Shown here in pieces: positions 21,434 to 31,433 of a DNA stretch of 64,000 nucleotides. Source of the stretch: Corynebacterium tuberculostearicum SK141 (GTDB taxonomy: Bacteria > Actinomycetota > Actinomycetes > Mycobacteriales > Mycobacteriaceae); assembly GCF_000175635.1 (NCBI RefSeq), contig NZ_ACVP01000023.1, forward strand, positions 62,001 through 126,000. The letters run 5' to 3'. Both the position numbers and the translations under genes were made by a program. Below the pieces are notes generated by a model that was given only the letters and a program-made list of their open reading frames with translations, searched no databases and was not told where the DNA came from. Positions within the stretch are counted from its first letter, which is position 1. Every line of letters starts with the position of its first letter.

Positions 21434-22645
21434 TTACTCCTGGTCAAAAGCAAGGCGGTCCGAAACGTATTTATCATACGCGGCGATGGCCGCAGAGGTT
21501 TCTTCGAGGCTATCGCCACCGAATTTTTCTAGCACGGCGCGTGCAAGGACGAGGGCAACCATGGCTTCTGCAACGACGCCCGCCGCCGGAACCGCGCACA
21601 CATCGGAGCGCTGGTGAATGGCAGTAGCTGCAGCGCCGGACTCCATATCGATGGTGCGCAAGGCACGCGGCACGGTAGAAATCGGCTTCATTGCCGCCCG
21701 CACGCGCAGCTGCTGCCCGTTGGTCATGCCGCCTTCGAGTCCGCCAGCACGGTTGCTCAGGCGGGATACGCCGTCTTCGGTTCGCACCATCTCATCGTGG
21801 GCAGCGGAACCGCGACGACGGGCCTCGGCAAAGCCATCGCCAATTTCCACGCCCTTGATAGCCTGAATGCCCATCAATGCGCTGGCCAATTGGGCGTCCA
21901 AGCGGTCATCGCCGGAAGTATGCGAGCCCAGGCCGATAGGCAGGCCATCGACCACAACTTCAACGATGCCGCCCAAGGTATCACCCTGCTTCTTTGCGGC
22001 CTCAATTTCCGCAATCATGGAGGCTTCAGCCGCCTTATCGCAGGCGCGGACCGGCGAGGCATCGATAGCCTCGATGTCCGCGAACGCTGGCGCAGGCCCC
22101 TCATAAGGCTCGGAAGCGCCAATGGAAATCACGTGGGAAAGAACCTCGACGCCCAAGGTCTCGCGCAGGAAATTGCGCGCAACGGTAGCTGCGGCCACTC
22201 GCGCCGCCGTCTCACGCGCAGAGGATCGCTCGAGGATGGGGCGTGCTTCCCTGTGGCGGTACTTCACCATTCCGGCAAAGTCCGCGTGCCCTGGGCGCGG
22301 CCTCGTCAAGGCGGCACCGCGGCCGGAGTTCATCGCTTTAATAGTGTCTTCATCGTCCATATCCAGCGGATCGGCCGACATGATGGTGGTCCATTTGGGC
22401 CACTCCGTATTGCCAATCATGATGGCGATGGGACTACCCAAGGTAAGCCCGTGGCGGACTCCACCCAGCACGGTGACCTCATCAGCCTCAAACTTCATAC
22501 GGGCACCGCGGCCATAGCCTAGGCGGCGCCGGGAAAGCTGATGGGAAATATCGGCGCGGGTAATGGGGACCCCAGCGGGCATGTGCTCCAGCATCGAAAT
22601 AAGAGCCTGGCCGTGGGATTCACCTGCAGTAGTCCAACGAAGCAT
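21434..22645 (-). CDS. aroC: Chorismate synthase
   Basis: Reduced-FMN-dependent last step to chorismate. The 403-residue protein begins [20 protein letters not shown], contains the signatures [18 protein letters not shown] and [13 protein letters not shown], and ends with the [19 protein letters not shown] region. The ATG at 22645 matches the family N-terminus exactly, although the frame is open upstream. First gene of the tightly packed aroC-aroK-aroB-aroQ run. Confidence 0.97.
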   Translation of the reverse strand: MLRWTTAGESHGQALISMLEHMPAGVPITRADISHQLSRRRLGYGRGARMKFEADEVTVLGGVRHGLTLGSPIAIMIGNTEWPKWTTIMSADPLDMDDEDTIKAMNSGRGAALTRPRPGHADFAGMVKYRHREARPILERSSARETAARVAAATVARNFLRETLGVEVLSHVISIGASEPYEGPAPAFADIEAIDASPVRACDKAAEASMIAEIEAAKKQGDTLGGIVEVVVDGLPIGLGSHTSGDDRLDAQLASALMGIQAIKGVEIGDGFAEARRRGSAAHDEMVRTEDGVSRLSNRAGGLEGGMTNGQQLRVRAAMKPISTVPRALRTIDMESGAAATAIHQRSDVCAVPAAGVVAEAMVALVLARAVLEKFGGDSLEETSAAIAAYDKYVSDRLAFDQE

Positions 22646-22713
22646 GCGGGTATTATCGCACGGCCTGGCCAATCCAGTACCAACTTGGCCCCGCAATATA
22701 TTCTTCCACCCCC

Positions 22714-23115
22714 TCAAAGAGGGTGCGCACATGCGATAACGACCGTTGCCGCTAGCAGCATTGCAGGACCATGCGGGCTCTCCTTCTGCCCACTGCACGC
22801 CGACCACATAAGCGTCAGGAGGGACGCGCAGCCGCTTGCCGCTACCACGCCCATAAACCCGGCCACATGCCCCACCAGCATTCCCAAGGGCCAAGCGAGT
22901 TTGATGTCGCCTCCACCGACTCCTGCACGAACTAGCCCTAGCACCAGGTACAGCCCCGGCCACCACAGCCCACTCCAATTGGCAACGGCGAGCGAGAGCA
23001 CCGCAGATGGAAGGGTTAACCAGTCTGGCAATCGGCGCTGCCGAATATCCCACCAAGACAAGGTTGCTGCCCACAAACCATAAATAATTCCCCCGACTAT
23101 TAGCACGGGGATCAC
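22714..23115 (-). CDS. A24-family prepilin peptidase (short form)
   Basis: Small integral membrane aspartic peptidase of the type IV prepilin / preflagellin family, 133 residues, without the N-terminal zinc/methylase domain. The two catalytic aspartates are visible as [16 protein letters not shown] (about 21-36) and the [12 protein letters not shown] GxGD motif (about 67-78). Four or so hydrophobic segments span the protein. It sits between aroE and aroC, as in other corynebacteria. No pilin or secretion ATPase gene is in the window, so its substrate (probably Tad/Flp pilins elsewhere) is inferred. Confidence 0.85.
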   Translation of the reverse strand: MIPVLIVGGIIYGLWAATLSWWDIRQRRLPDWLTLPSAVLSLAVANWSGLWWPGLYLVLGLVRAGVGGGDIKLAWPLGMLVGHVAGFMGVVAASGCASLLTLMWSACSGQKESPHGPAMLLAATVVIACAHPL

Positions 23116-23201
23116 TCTAAGGCACGCTGTGAGGAAGCGCTGGGCGTCAATGTCTACATGGCGAAGTCTGCAGTTCCTGCTACACGGGGATTCCAGCCCG
23201 C

Positions 23202-23220
23202 GCTTGCCGACGCCCCCTTT
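23202..23220 (+). repeat. Copy D of GCTTGGCGACG-type intergenic sequence
   Basis: GCTTGCCGACGCCCCCTTT matches the copy at 36329 (GCTTGGCGACGCCCCCTT) in 17 of 18 positions. It lies immediately downstream of the aroE stop, on the opposite strand to that gene. See the finding on the dispersed sequence. Confidence 0.35.
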
Positions 23221-23221
23221 T

Positions 23222-24049
23222 TTACTTAGTCGTCTGCGACCGCTTCTGCAGCTCCTCGTGCAATGCCTTCAGCATGTCTTCCCGCGGGGCGGCCACCCCG
23301 GTAAATTGCTCGAACTGGCTAAATGCTTGGTGCGCGAGCATGACATGCCCGCCCACGGTCTTGTACCCATTGGCCGCCGCGCACGTGGTCAGCGGTGTGG
23401 GCCAAGGATCATAGATGACGTCCAGCACCGGTGCGTGGGCGAGGTCAAAGACATAATCTTTCACCGCCGCGGCTGGAACGGTGGACACAATGACATCGAC
23501 GCTGCGAGCCAGCGCGGATAAGTCCCCGTCGAAGCTAACAAAGGAAAGTTCCAGCCCTAGGTTCTGCGCGAGCGGCAAAAGTTCGGTGCTGCGGTCGGAA
23601 CGGTTGAGGACCGTAACCTTTTTCACCCCGCGCTCGGAAAGCGCCCACAACGCGGGACGAGCGGTGCCCCCAGCACCAATGAGCAGCGCATGAGCTGCTG
23701 GATCATCCCCCAGAAGTTCGGCGAGCGCACCGCGTACGCCCTCGGTATCGGTATTGTCCGCATACCAACCATCAGCCCTGCGCACCAAGGTATTTGCTGA
23801 GCCAATCAGTTGGGCCCGGTCACTTACGGTGTCCGCAAAGCGGAGGGCGGCAAACTTGCCGGGCATGGTCACGGAGAAACCAACAAACTCTGAGTCGCTT
23901 GCCGCCACCAATTCCGGCAAGCCTTCCGCCGATGTTTCAAAGCGGGTGTAGTCCCAACCGGCCAGCCCGGCGGCCTCGTAGCCAGCATTGTGGAGCACCG
24001 GAGACAAGGAGTGCTTGATGGGGCTACCAAGGACCGCCGCACGTGGCAT
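23222..24049 (-). CDS. aroE: Shikimate dehydrogenase
   Basis: NADP-dependent reduction of 3-dehydroshikimate. The 275-residue protein has the substrate motif VLGSPIKHSLSPVLHNAGY at residues 6-24, the GFSVTMPGK catalytic lysine segment (about 77), the Rossmann motif LLIGAGGTARPALWAL and the C-terminal VGGHVMLAHQAFSQFEQFTG. It lies 31 bases after mltG, in the alaS-ruvX-mltG-aroE transcription unit. Confidence 0.95.
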   Translation of the reverse strand: MPRAAVLGSPIKHSLSPVLHNAGYEAAGLAGWDYTRFETSAEGLPELVAASDSEFVGFSVTMPGKFAALRFADTVSDRAQLIGSANTLVRRADGWYADNTDTEGVRGALAELLGDDPAAHALLIGAGGTARPALWALSERGVKKVTVLNRSDRSTELLPLAQNLGLELSFVSFDGDLSALARSVDVIVSTVPAAAVKDYVFDLAHAPVLDVIYDPWPTPLTTCAAANGYKTVGGHVMLAHQAFSQFEQFTGVAAPREDMLKALHEELQKRSQTTK

Positions 24050-24080
24050 GGTGTTCTACCTCTTTGTGGTTGTCGCGACT

Positions 24081-25307
24081 CTACTGGGCGGGCTGCTCGG
24101 CAGCGGCGTCGCCGTTGCCGGAACCAGCGCCCTCACCTTCGCGCTTGGAGTCAAGCACGCCGGAGCGGATGGCGTCATCGACGCGGCCCAAGTGCTCATC
24201 GTAGGAATCGGAGAAGACGGTGGTGCCCTCCTTGTCCACGGTGACGAAGAACTTCCAGTTGCCTTCAGCCGGCTCTTCCATGGCCTTGATTGCATCGTCC
24301 GAAGGAGAAGCAATCGGGGTATCCGGTAGGCCTTCCTTCGCGTAGGTATTCCACGGGGTCTTCTCCCCACGGGCCTCATCGGTGGTGGCCAGCTCAACGT
24401 CTTCCAAGCCGTAGTTCACGGTGGAGTCAAACTCCAGGCGCATTGGCTCGTCCAAGCGGTTGAGGATAACGCGGGCAACCTTATCGAACTCGCCCGCCGG
24501 AGCCTCGCGCTCCACCAAGGAAGCGGAGGTGAGCAGTTCATAAGGGCTCAAGCCGATAGCCTGGGCGCGTTCCTCGATATTGGTCTCGTTGTAGCGCTTG
24601 GTGGAGCGGGTGATGAGGTCCTTGAGGATATCCTTGGCCTCCATGTTGGGGTCGAGGACATACTGGCCTGGGGCAATAAGGCCCTCAATGCGCTTGGGAT
24701 CATTGCCGCGCTTATTGATGGCGTCCAAGGCCCACTCCGGTGCGCCCAGCTCGGCAGGGTCGGTTTCCGCCGCAACCTTTTCCAAGTCCTCCTTCTTCAG
24801 GCAGTTGCCATCGTTGCAGCTGACCTCAGAAATCAGGGAGTAAATGCCGTAGCGGACGTCTCCGCCCACAACCTTGACGTCCTCCAAGGTGGCGCCACCT
24901 TGGACCTCGAGCATGTCCACGCGGTTATTCTCATCCAGCAGTGCCTCGACTGCCGCGTCCGCGCTCATTTCTTCCTGCAGACGATAGAAGCCCGGCTGGA
25001 TTTGGCTCGCGCCGTGGTTCATCGACGCAGCAGAATCGAAAGCGTCCTGCGTCTTCACCACATTCTTTTCTACCAATGCAGGTCCGAGCTCGGACATGGA
25101 CGAGCCTTCCGGCACCTCCACCAGCTGGGTGGTACCGTTGCCGGTTCCTTCATAATCGGCGGAGGTATTGCCGAGTCGGAATCCGATGTAGATAAGGGCG
25201 CCAAGGATGACGATGATCGACGCAATAACAACGGCAATGCCGCGCTGGCGGCGCTTGACGTATTTCGGCTCCATCGATCGGCCGAGGCGTTCTTGATTAC
25301 GGCTCAC
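24081..25307 (-). CDS. mltG: Endolytic transglycosylase MltG (YceG-like)
   Basis: Membrane-anchored lytic transglycosylase that cuts nascent glycan strands and sets their length. The 408-residue protein has a short cytoplasmic N-terminus, one membrane segment at about 25-45 (GIAVVIASIIVILGALIYIG), a LysM-like region and the YceG catalytic part, with the catalytic Glu in LTSASLVEREAPAGEFDKVA and then VILNRLDEPMRLEFDSTVNY. The C-terminus is a low-complexity tail of Gly, Glu and Ala. The GTG start is five bases after the ruvX stop. Confidence 0.94.
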   Translation of the reverse strand: MSRNQERLGRSMEPKYVKRRQRGIAVVIASIIVILGALIYIGFRLGNTSADYEGTGNGTTQLVEVPEGSSMSELGPALVEKNVVKTQDAFDSAASMNHGASQIQPGFYRLQEEMSADAAVEALLDENNRVDMLEVQGGATLEDVKVVGGDVRYGIYSLISEVSCNDGNCLKKEDLEKVAAETDPAELGAPEWALDAINKRGNDPKRIEGLIAPGQYVLDPNMEAKDILKDLITRSTKRYNETNIEERAQAIGLSPYELLTSASLVEREAPAGEFDKVARVILNRLDEPMRLEFDSTVNYGLEDVELATTDEARGEKTPWNTYAKEGLPDTPIASPSDDAIKAMEEPAEGNWKFFVTVDKEGTTVFSDSYDEHLGRVDDAIRSGVLDSKREGEGAGSGNGDAAAEQPAQ

Positions 25308-25312
25308 GTGTT

Positions 25313-25864
25313 TTAGTCTCCTGAGTCTGAAGGCTGGTCTATTGCATCATGGGATCGTAGCGCGCTCGCGCGCCCATCCAACCAAGTCTGCAATATCTCC
25401 ACCGCTGCTGCTTGGTCGATGACTTTACGGCCCTTCTTCTCGGACACGCCGGACGCGCGCAGCGCGGTGGTCGCTGCCACGGTAGTCAGACGCTCATCAG
25501 CCAAACGTACTGGTGGTGGAACTTTATCTATATTTGCATCTCGATTCAACCGACGGCGGATCCGAAACGCAATTTCTTTAGCGTGTTTTACGCTTTTGGA
25601 GCCATTTCCCTGCAAGTCCCGTGGCAGGCCAACGACAACTTCAACTGCATCATAGGAATCAATGAGCTCCAGGATGCGGTCAATATCGCCCTTATCGCGG
25701 TCTTTGAACCCGGTTTCTCGGCGCACGGTCTCCACTGGAGTGGCAAGCGTTGCTTCCCTATTGGACACTGCCACACCAATGCGCACCGTACCGACATCGA
25801 GCGCGAGCCGGCGGCCCTGCCCCGGGTCATCAACTCCGGGGCTATCTGGTTCCACTTTTGCCAC
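25313..25864 (-). CDS. ruvX: Putative Holliday junction resolvase / pre-16S rRNA nuclease RuvX (YqgF)
   Basis: RNase H-like nuclease of the YqgF family, reported to process 16S rRNA and also described as a Holliday-junction resolvase. The 183-residue protein has [18 protein letters not shown] with the first catalytic Asp, [15 protein letters not shown], and [16 protein letters not shown] 25864 has TAGGAG eight bases upstream and follows the alaS stop by ten bases. The open frame continues upstream into alaS but without family similarity. Confidence 0.93.
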   Translation of the reverse strand: MAKVEPDSPGVDDPGQGRRLALDVGTVRIGVAVSNREATLATPVETVRRETGFKDRDKGDIDRILELIDSYDAVEVVVGLPRDLQGNGSKSVKHAKEIAFRIRRRLNRDANIDKVPPPVRLADERLTTVAATTALRASGVSEKKGRKVIDQAAAVEILQTWLDGRASALRSHDAIDQPSDSGD

Positions 25865-25874
25865 GGTCGAACTC

Positions 25875-28559
25875 CTACAGGGACTCGAGCATGTCCTTGA
25901 CAGCTTCAAAGCCGCGCTCAGCGCCGGCCGCAGTAGAGCCAGAGCCCTGGGCCATATCCGGCTTTCCGCCACCGCGGCCGTCGACGTACTGTCCAAACTC
26001 CTTGACGATGTCGCCGGACTTTACGCCGCGGCCAACAGCCTTGTCCGTGGCTGCCGCGATGAATGGGAACTTGCCCTTGTCTTCGGCGCCCAGGACGATG
26101 ACGGCTTCTTCTTCGCGCAGGCGGTTGCGCAGGTCCGTTGCAACGGTGCGCAGGTCGCCACCGGTGGTGCCTTCTGGCAAGGTCAGCGCAATGACCTTGA
26201 AACCATTGACGTCCTTAGCTGCGCTGACGAACTCGGAAGCACGCGCAGCCAGCTGCTGCTTGCGCAGGGTTTCAATTTCCTTCTCCGCTGCCTTGAGTTT
26301 TTCAGACAGCTGCGCGATGCGCTCTGGCAGATCCTCGGTCTGCACCTTCAGCTCGCGGGAAACGCCCTCTACCAAGGCGGTTTCCTTGGAGTAATAACGG
26401 AAGGCATCCAAACCGGAGTAGGCCTCGATACGGCGAGCACCAGAGCCAACGGAGGACTCACCCAGCACGGACACCGGTCCGATTTCAGCGGAGGAACCAA
26501 CGTGGGTACCACCGCACAGCTCGATGGAGAACGGTCCGCCGATTTCTACTACGCGGACCTCCTTGCCGTAGTTCTCACCGAATAGTGCCATAGCGCCCAT
26601 GGCCTTGGCCTCCTCCAGGGAGGTCTCAATGGTGTTCACGGCAAAGTTGGAGTCGATTGCCTGGTTGGTGATCAAAGCAATCTCTTCCAACTGTGCCTGG
26701 CTGAGCTGCTCGGTGTAGTTGAAGTCAAAGCGCAGGTAGCCCGGACGGTTCATGGAGCCGGCCTGGACGGCGGTGGGGCCAAGCACCTGGCGCAGTGCGG
26801 CGTGAATGAGGTGCGTAGCAGAGTGTGCCTGGGTAGCACCGTGGCGCCACTGCTCGTCGACGGCCGCCTCAACGGACATGCCCAAGTCAAGGCCGCCGGC
26901 AGTAACCGTCGCCTTGTGTACCCACAGCTTCTTACCGATCTTTTGAACGTCGTTGACCTCAAGGAGGGATTCGCCGGCCATGATGCGGCCGCGGTCTGCC
27001 ATCTGGCCGCCTGCTTCGGCGTATAGCGGGGTGTGGTCCAAGATGACCTCAACCTGCTCGCCCTCGCGTACCTGGTCGACCTTCTCGCCGCCGCGGACGA
27101 GGCCGATCACGCGGGCGTCGGAAGTAAGCTCCTCAAAGCCAGTGAAGACGGTGGGGTTATTGTCCACCCAGTCGCGGTAGAGGGAAAGGTCAGTGTGGCC
27201 GTGCTTCTTGGCCTGATTATCGGCCTTGGCGCGGCGGCGCTGCTCGCCCATGGCGTCGTTAAAGCCATCCATGTCGACCTCAAGACCAGCCTCCTGGGCC
27301 ATCTCCAAGGTCAAGTCGATAGGGAAACCGTAGGTATCGTGCAGCTCAAAGGCCTTCTCGCCTGGCAGGACCTTTGCGGTCTTCGCGCGGGAGGTGGACT
27401 TGAGCTCCTGGACGGCATCATCGAAGAGGCGGGTGCCGGACTCGAGGGTCTTCAGGAAGGCCTTTTCCTCATTCACGGCAACGCGCAGGATGCGCTCACG
27501 GTTGTCTGCAATCTCCGGGTAGGACGGGGTCATGGTGTCCATGACCGTATTCATGAAGCGCTCCATAGTCGCGCCCTTAGCGCCCAGCAGCTTGGCGGAA
27601 CGGATAATGCGACGCAGCAGACGGCGCAGGATGTACCCGCGGCCCTCGTTGCCCGGGGTCACGCCATCCAGGATGAGCATCATGCCGGTACGGGAGTGGT
27701 CAGCTACCACGCGGAAGCGGATATTGTCCTCGTGGGAGGCCTTGTCACCATAGGTGGCGCCGGTAAGCTCCTCGGCTACGTCAATGACTGGGCGCAGCAG
27801 GTCCGTTTCATAGACGTTGTCTACGTCCTGCAAAATGCAGGCCACGCGCTCGATGCCCAGGCCGGTATCGATGTTTTTCTTGGGCAGCTCGCCGACGATC
27901 TCAAAGTTGCCCTTGCCAATGCCCTCGCCGCGCTCATTTTGCATGAAGACCAGGTTCCAGATCTCCATGTAGCGGTTGTCATCGGCAATCGGGCCGCCGT
28001 CCTTGCCGTACTCGGGACCGCGGTCATAATAAATCTCAGAGCACGGGCCACAGGGTCCAGGGATACCCATGGACCAGTAGTTGTCCTCCATGCCGAGGCG
28101 CTGAATGCGCTCTTCTGGAACTCCGATCTTGTCGCGCCAAATTTCGGCGGCCTCATCATCATCCAGGTAAACGGTGACCCACAAGCGATCTGGGTCTAGG
28201 CCAAAGCCGCCCTCATCGACGGAGCCGGTAAGCAAGGTCCACGCATTGGTGATGGCGCCTTCCTTGAAGTACTGGCCAAAGGAGAAGTTGCCGGCCATCT
28301 GGAAGAAGGTGTTGTGGCGGGTGGTAATGCCCACCTCATCAATGTCCAAGGTGCGCACGCACTTTTGGATGGAAGTAGCAAGGCCCTTGGCAAAGGGCGG
28401 GTTCTGCTGGCCTAGGAAGTAGGGCTTAAACGGAACCATGCCGGCATTAACGAAAAGCAGGTTAGGGTCATCCAGGATCAGCGAGGCGCTTGGTACTGCC
28501 TCGTGACCAGAATTGACGAAGTGCTGGGTAAACCGTTCCCGGATCTCATGAGTCTTCAC
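25875..28559 (-). CDS. alaS: Alanyl-tRNA synthetase
   Basis: Charges tRNA-Ala and edits mischarged Ser and Gly. The 894-residue protein has the class II catalytic core ([50 protein letters not shown]), the tRNA-binding part, the editing domain with the zinc ligands HSATHLIHA and CGGTHVGS, and a C-terminal C-Ala domain with a coiled-coil start (about 735-765). GTG 28559 ([10 protein letters not shown]) has AGGA nine bases upstream. No T-box-like leader is seen in the about 100 bases before it. Confidence 0.97.
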   Translation of the reverse strand: MKTHEIRERFTQHFVNSGHEAVPSASLILDDPNLLFVNAGMVPFKPYFLGQQNPPFAKGLATSIQKCVRTLDIDEVGITTRHNTFFQMAGNFSFGQYFKEGAITNAWTLLTGSVDEGGFGLDPDRLWVTVYLDDDEAAEIWRDKIGVPEERIQRLGMEDNYWSMGIPGPCGPCSEIYYDRGPEYGKDGGPIADDNRYMEIWNLVFMQNERGEGIGKGNFEIVGELPKKNIDTGLGIERVACILQDVDNVYETDLLRPVIDVAEELTGATYGDKASHEDNIRFRVVADHSRTGMMLILDGVTPGNEGRGYILRRLLRRIIRSAKLLGAKGATMERFMNTVMDTMTPSYPEIADNRERILRVAVNEEKAFLKTLESGTRLFDDAVQELKSTSRAKTAKVLPGEKAFELHDTYGFPIDLTLEMAQEAGLEVDMDGFNDAMGEQRRRAKADNQAKKHGHTDLSLYRDWVDNNPTVFTGFEELTSDARVIGLVRGGEKVDQVREGEQVEVILDHTPLYAEAGGQMADRGRIMAGESLLEVNDVQKIGKKLWVHKATVTAGGLDLGMSVEAAVDEQWRHGATQAHSATHLIHAALRQVLGPTAVQAGSMNRPGYLRFDFNYTEQLSQAQLEEIALITNQAIDSNFAVNTIETSLEEAKAMGAMALFGENYGKEVRVVEIGGPFSIELCGGTHVGSSAEIGPVSVLGESSVGSGARRIEAYSGLDAFRYYSKETALVEGVSRELKVQTEDLPERIAQLSEKLKAAEKEIETLRKQQLAARASEFVSAAKDVNGFKVIALTLPEGTTGGDLRTVATDLRNRLREEEAVIVLGAEDKGKFPFIAAATDKAVGRGVKSGDIVKEFGQYVDGRGGGKPDMAQGSGSTAAGAERGFEAVKDMLESL

Positions 28560-28660
28560 GAGCAACAATCCTAACTGTCTGAGCTTTCATCTTCTATCAA
28601 GAAGTTTCTAACCCGCCCAACTCTACCCTTCGCTGCACAGCGATTTCCCATCGGTGGGGA

Positions 28661-30052
28661 TCAGCGCGACCGGCGAGCGTTTTTGCCTGGGCCGCGATTG
28701 CCGCGAATAATGCTGCGCAAGCGGCCTATATAGTCATAAACTCGCTTCTCAGCCCCGTGATCGGTGGGTTCATAGTAAACCGAGCCCTCCAGCTCATCGG
28801 GCAGGTACTGCTGCTCTACAACGCCGCGGGGATCATCGTGGGGGTAGACATAGCCCACGGCATTTCCCATCCGCTTGGCGCCCTCATAGTGCCCATCGCG
28901 CAGGTGCGGTGGCACATGGCCCACCTTGCCGGCCGCTACATCGGTTTGGGCCTGCGTGATGGCAGAGATAACCGAGGGCGATTTCGGCGCGGTGGCCAGG
29001 TGGATGGTGGCTTGCGCGAGCGGGATTCGCGCTTCTGGCATGCCAATGAGCTGAGCGGCCTCGGCCGCCGCCACGGCCACCTGGAGCGCGGTCGGATCGG
29101 CCATGCCGATGTCCTCGGAGGCGTGCACAATGAGCCGCCGGGCGATAAAGCGCGGGTCCTCCCCGGCTTCTACCATGCGGGCGAGATAATGCAGCGCAGC
29201 GTCGACATCGGAGCCGCGAATGGACTTAATGAACGCGGAAACCACGTCGTAGTGTTGGTCGCCGTCGCGGTCGTAGCGCACCACCGCCTTATTGACGTTG
29301 TCCGTGACCGTTTGTGGGGTAATCTCCCCTCCATCGTCGACCGCCTCGGCCGCAGCCTCGAGATAGGTCAGCGTGCGCCGCGCATCGCCACCGGCGAGGA
29401 GTACCAACTGATCCAAGGCTTCATCGGTAATCCGAATCTTGCGCTCGCCCAGGCCACGGTCGCTTTCGAGCGCGCGCTTGGCGACGCCCCTTAAGTCATC
29501 GTCGCTTAGCGAATGCAACTGCAACAGCAGCGAGCGAGACAAAAGCGGCGCGACGACGGAGAAGGAAGGGTTTTCCGTGGTTGCCGCAACGAGCAGTACC
29601 GTGCGGTTTTCCACGGCTGCGAGGAGTGCATCCTGCTGGGTTTTGGAAAACCGGTGCACCTCATCAATAAAGAGCACGGTCCGCCGGCCGTGAATGAGCT
29701 CTTGCCGGGCGTGGGTGATGACCTCGCGAACCTGCTTGACGCCCGAATCAAGCGCGGAGAGGCCCACGAAGTTCTGCCCCATTTGGCTGGCGATGAGCGA
29801 GGCAATGGTGGTCTTTCCGGTACCCGGTGGCCCGTACAAAATGACGGAGGCCTCTCCTGATCCTTCCACGAGGCGGCGCAATGGCTTGCCGGGGGCCAGA
29901 AGGTGGTCTTGCCCTACTACCTCATCCAGGTTTTGGGGACGCATCCGCGCCGCCAGTGGGGACCCAGCGTGGGTGGCGAAAAGGTTCTTCCCCGGCAGCG
30001 ACGGTGCGCTGTTGTCCGGACTGGGCCCGCCAAATAATGAGTCTTGAGACAC
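28661..30052 (-). CDS. rarA: Replication-associated recombination protein A (MgsA/RarA AAA ATPase)
   Basis: Clamp-loader-like AAA+ ATPase acting at stalled forks. The 463-residue protein has [20 protein letters not shown], Walker [17 protein letters not shown], Walker [20 protein letters not shown], sensor 1 [16 protein letters not shown] and the C-terminal tetramerisation domain (DALQVAV-type, with [19 protein letters not shown]). GTG 30052 is chosen with AGGAGG ten bases upstream. It lies downstream of a kinase gene. Confidence 0.94.
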   Translation of the reverse strand: MSQDSLFGGPSPDNSAPSLPGKNLFATHAGSPLAARMRPQNLDEVVGQDHLLAPGKPLRRLVEGSGEASVILYGPPGTGKTTIASLIASQMGQNFVGLSALDSGVKQVREVITHARQELIHGRRTVLFIDEVHRFSKTQQDALLAAVENRTVLLVAATTENPSFSVVAPLLSRSLLLQLHSLSDDDLRGVAKRALESDRGLGERKIRITDEALDQLVLLAGGDARRTLTYLEAAAEAVDDGGEITPQTVTDNVNKAVVRYDRDGDQHYDVVSAFIKSIRGSDVDAALHYLARMVEAGEDPRFIARRLIVHASEDIGMADPTALQVAVAAAEAAQLIGMPEARIPLAQATIHLATAPKSPSVISAITQAQTDVAAGKVGHVPPHLRDGHYEGAKRMGNAVGYVYPHDDPRGVVEQQYLPDELEGSVYYEPTDHGAEKRVYDYIGRLRSIIRGNRGPGKNARRSR

Positions 30053-30095
30053 TGGAAAGCTACCTCCTAAAAGCGTGCGGGCACATCGTGATTGT

Positions 30096-31310
30096 CTATT
30101 CGTCATCCAAGCGGCGCGCAATGGCGCTGCCAAATTCCGCGATGGGCGCGCAGGCGGGGCCATCGCAACGCGCGGCATATCGAGATAGCGCCTCAAAGGT
30201 TTCATAGAGGTCGCGGCGCACGAGCAATTCATCTTCCGTGAACGGACCATGGTCAGCAGGGCGCAAGATGGAGCGCTGCGGATCGTGGACCACTTCGGCT
30301 TCACCCCTGGCTAGGGCAACCAGCCCTTCGATGCCGCCGGCGTGCATCGTGGTCACGCTCGATAGCGCCCAGCCGATGAGCGAGGCCACAATGAGACCAT
30401 GGGTTTCTTCCGCATTGGAAAATAGCGGCCACACCTCAGATACGGCACGGGACCAAGCAGAGATGAAGATATCTGCCTCTTCGTCCGTAATCGGCTTGGA
30501 GAAGAGGAACTGTGGGAATCCGGCGATAACGCAGGCTACGTCGAAGCCAACATTGCGGAATCCTGCCCATTCATAGTCCAAGAAGTGCAGGCGCTGGGAC
30601 ACAATGATGTTATCCGGTGAAAGGTCGAAGGGAGTAAAGGCCCGGTCCTTGCCGGATGCCAGGGAGCGTGCGGCTTGACCCGCAAGATCCCGGAAGCTGG
30701 CCGGTGCCTCGAGCCCGGCTTTATCCAGCAAGTCGAGGCCGATGCCAATGGAGCGCTCCAGCGCCTCATCGCGCACGGACTGGTGCGGGGCCAAGTCCGG
30801 ATTCTTGCGCAGCATCCTATTGAGCAGGGTTTCATAATCTTGCTCATGGCCTGCGGTTCCAGCGTGCATGTGCCCCAACGCACTGCCCAGCGAGCGCAGC
30901 ACCCGCACGCGGTCATCATCGGTGGACTGTACGAGGACGTCGGCAAGCGTTTCGCCCTCGCCCAAGTCCGTCAACACAATAATGCGCTGCTCCAGATCGT
31001 GGGCAAGAAGCACCGGCCCCGGACGCACGTCCTCAGATAGCGCGGTGGTGAACTGATAAGCCACCACCTCGCGCAGCATCGCGGCATCATCGACGCCATA
31101 GCCGGTGACCGGGTTGTACTTAATGACTACCGAGCGGTGCGGCAGGAAGGCTCCGGGGGCAATCCTGGCGCGCAGGACCATTGCATTGCCGGAACCGTCC
31201 AAGCGCTCCACACCCGACATCTCCGGGGTACCACCAAAACGGCGCGACAACATCTCCGAGGCGGCCTTGATGACATCCTCGGGTGATAGCACAGCTTCGT
31301 TATCAACCAT
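30096..31310 (-). CDS. Aminoglycoside phosphotransferase-like kinase of unknown substrate
   Basis: A 404-residue APH/choline-kinase fold protein. Visible motifs are the ATP-binding lysine region ([10 protein letters not shown], about 60), the [12 protein letters not shown] hinge, the catalytic loop [13 protein letters not shown] (about 240) where FDLSPDN stands for the usual HGDxxxxN (the His is replaced), and the [19 protein letters not shown] metal-binding segment. It may phosphorylate a small metabolite; antibiotic resistance is not implied. It sits between aspS and rarA. The altered catalytic loop leaves activity uncertain. Confidence 0.75.
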   Translation of the reverse strand: MVDNEAVLSPEDVIKAASEMLSRRFGGTPEMSGVERLDGSGNAMVLRARIAPGAFLPHRSVVIKYNPVTGYGVDDAAMLREVVAYQFTTALSEDVRPGPVLLAHDLEQRIIVLTDLGEGETLADVLVQSTDDDRVRVLRSLGSALGHMHAGTAGHEQDYETLLNRMLRKNPDLAPHQSVRDEALERSIGIGLDLLDKAGLEAPASFRDLAGQAARSLASGKDRAFTPFDLSPDNIIVSQRLHFLDYEWAGFRNVGFDVACVIAGFPQFLFSKPITDEEADIFISAWSRAVSEVWPLFSNAEETHGLIVASLIGWALSSVTTMHAGGIEGLVALARGEAEVVHDPQRSILRPADHGPFTEDELLVRRDLYETFEALSRYAARCDGPACAPIAEFGSAIARRLDDE

Positions 31311-31433
31311 AGTTCTATCCAGTATGCCCCCTCACACCAAAGCGGGGTCACAAGTTCGCCCGCAGCGAAATTGCCGCGGACTACGATGTGCCCCGCACGG
31401 TGCGCCTGAAAGGCCGAGGTTTAAGTTCCCGGC

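Noticed and set aside
22646-23074. N-terminal extension of aroC into the prepilin peptidase gene
   Set aside because: Chorismate synthases start at [12 protein letters not shown]; the upstream stretch is a shadow of the peptidase gene.
28560-28660. Possible T-box or other leader RNA before alaS
   Set aside because: Only about 100 bases are available, with no specifier or antiterminator-like structure; the same holds for aspS and hisS.
29476-29492. GCTTGGCGACGCCCCTT inside rarA, similar to the intergenic repeat
   Set aside because: On the coding strand it encodes GVAK in a conserved part of RarA, so codon bias is enough to explain it; it also shows that the repeat core can arise by chance.
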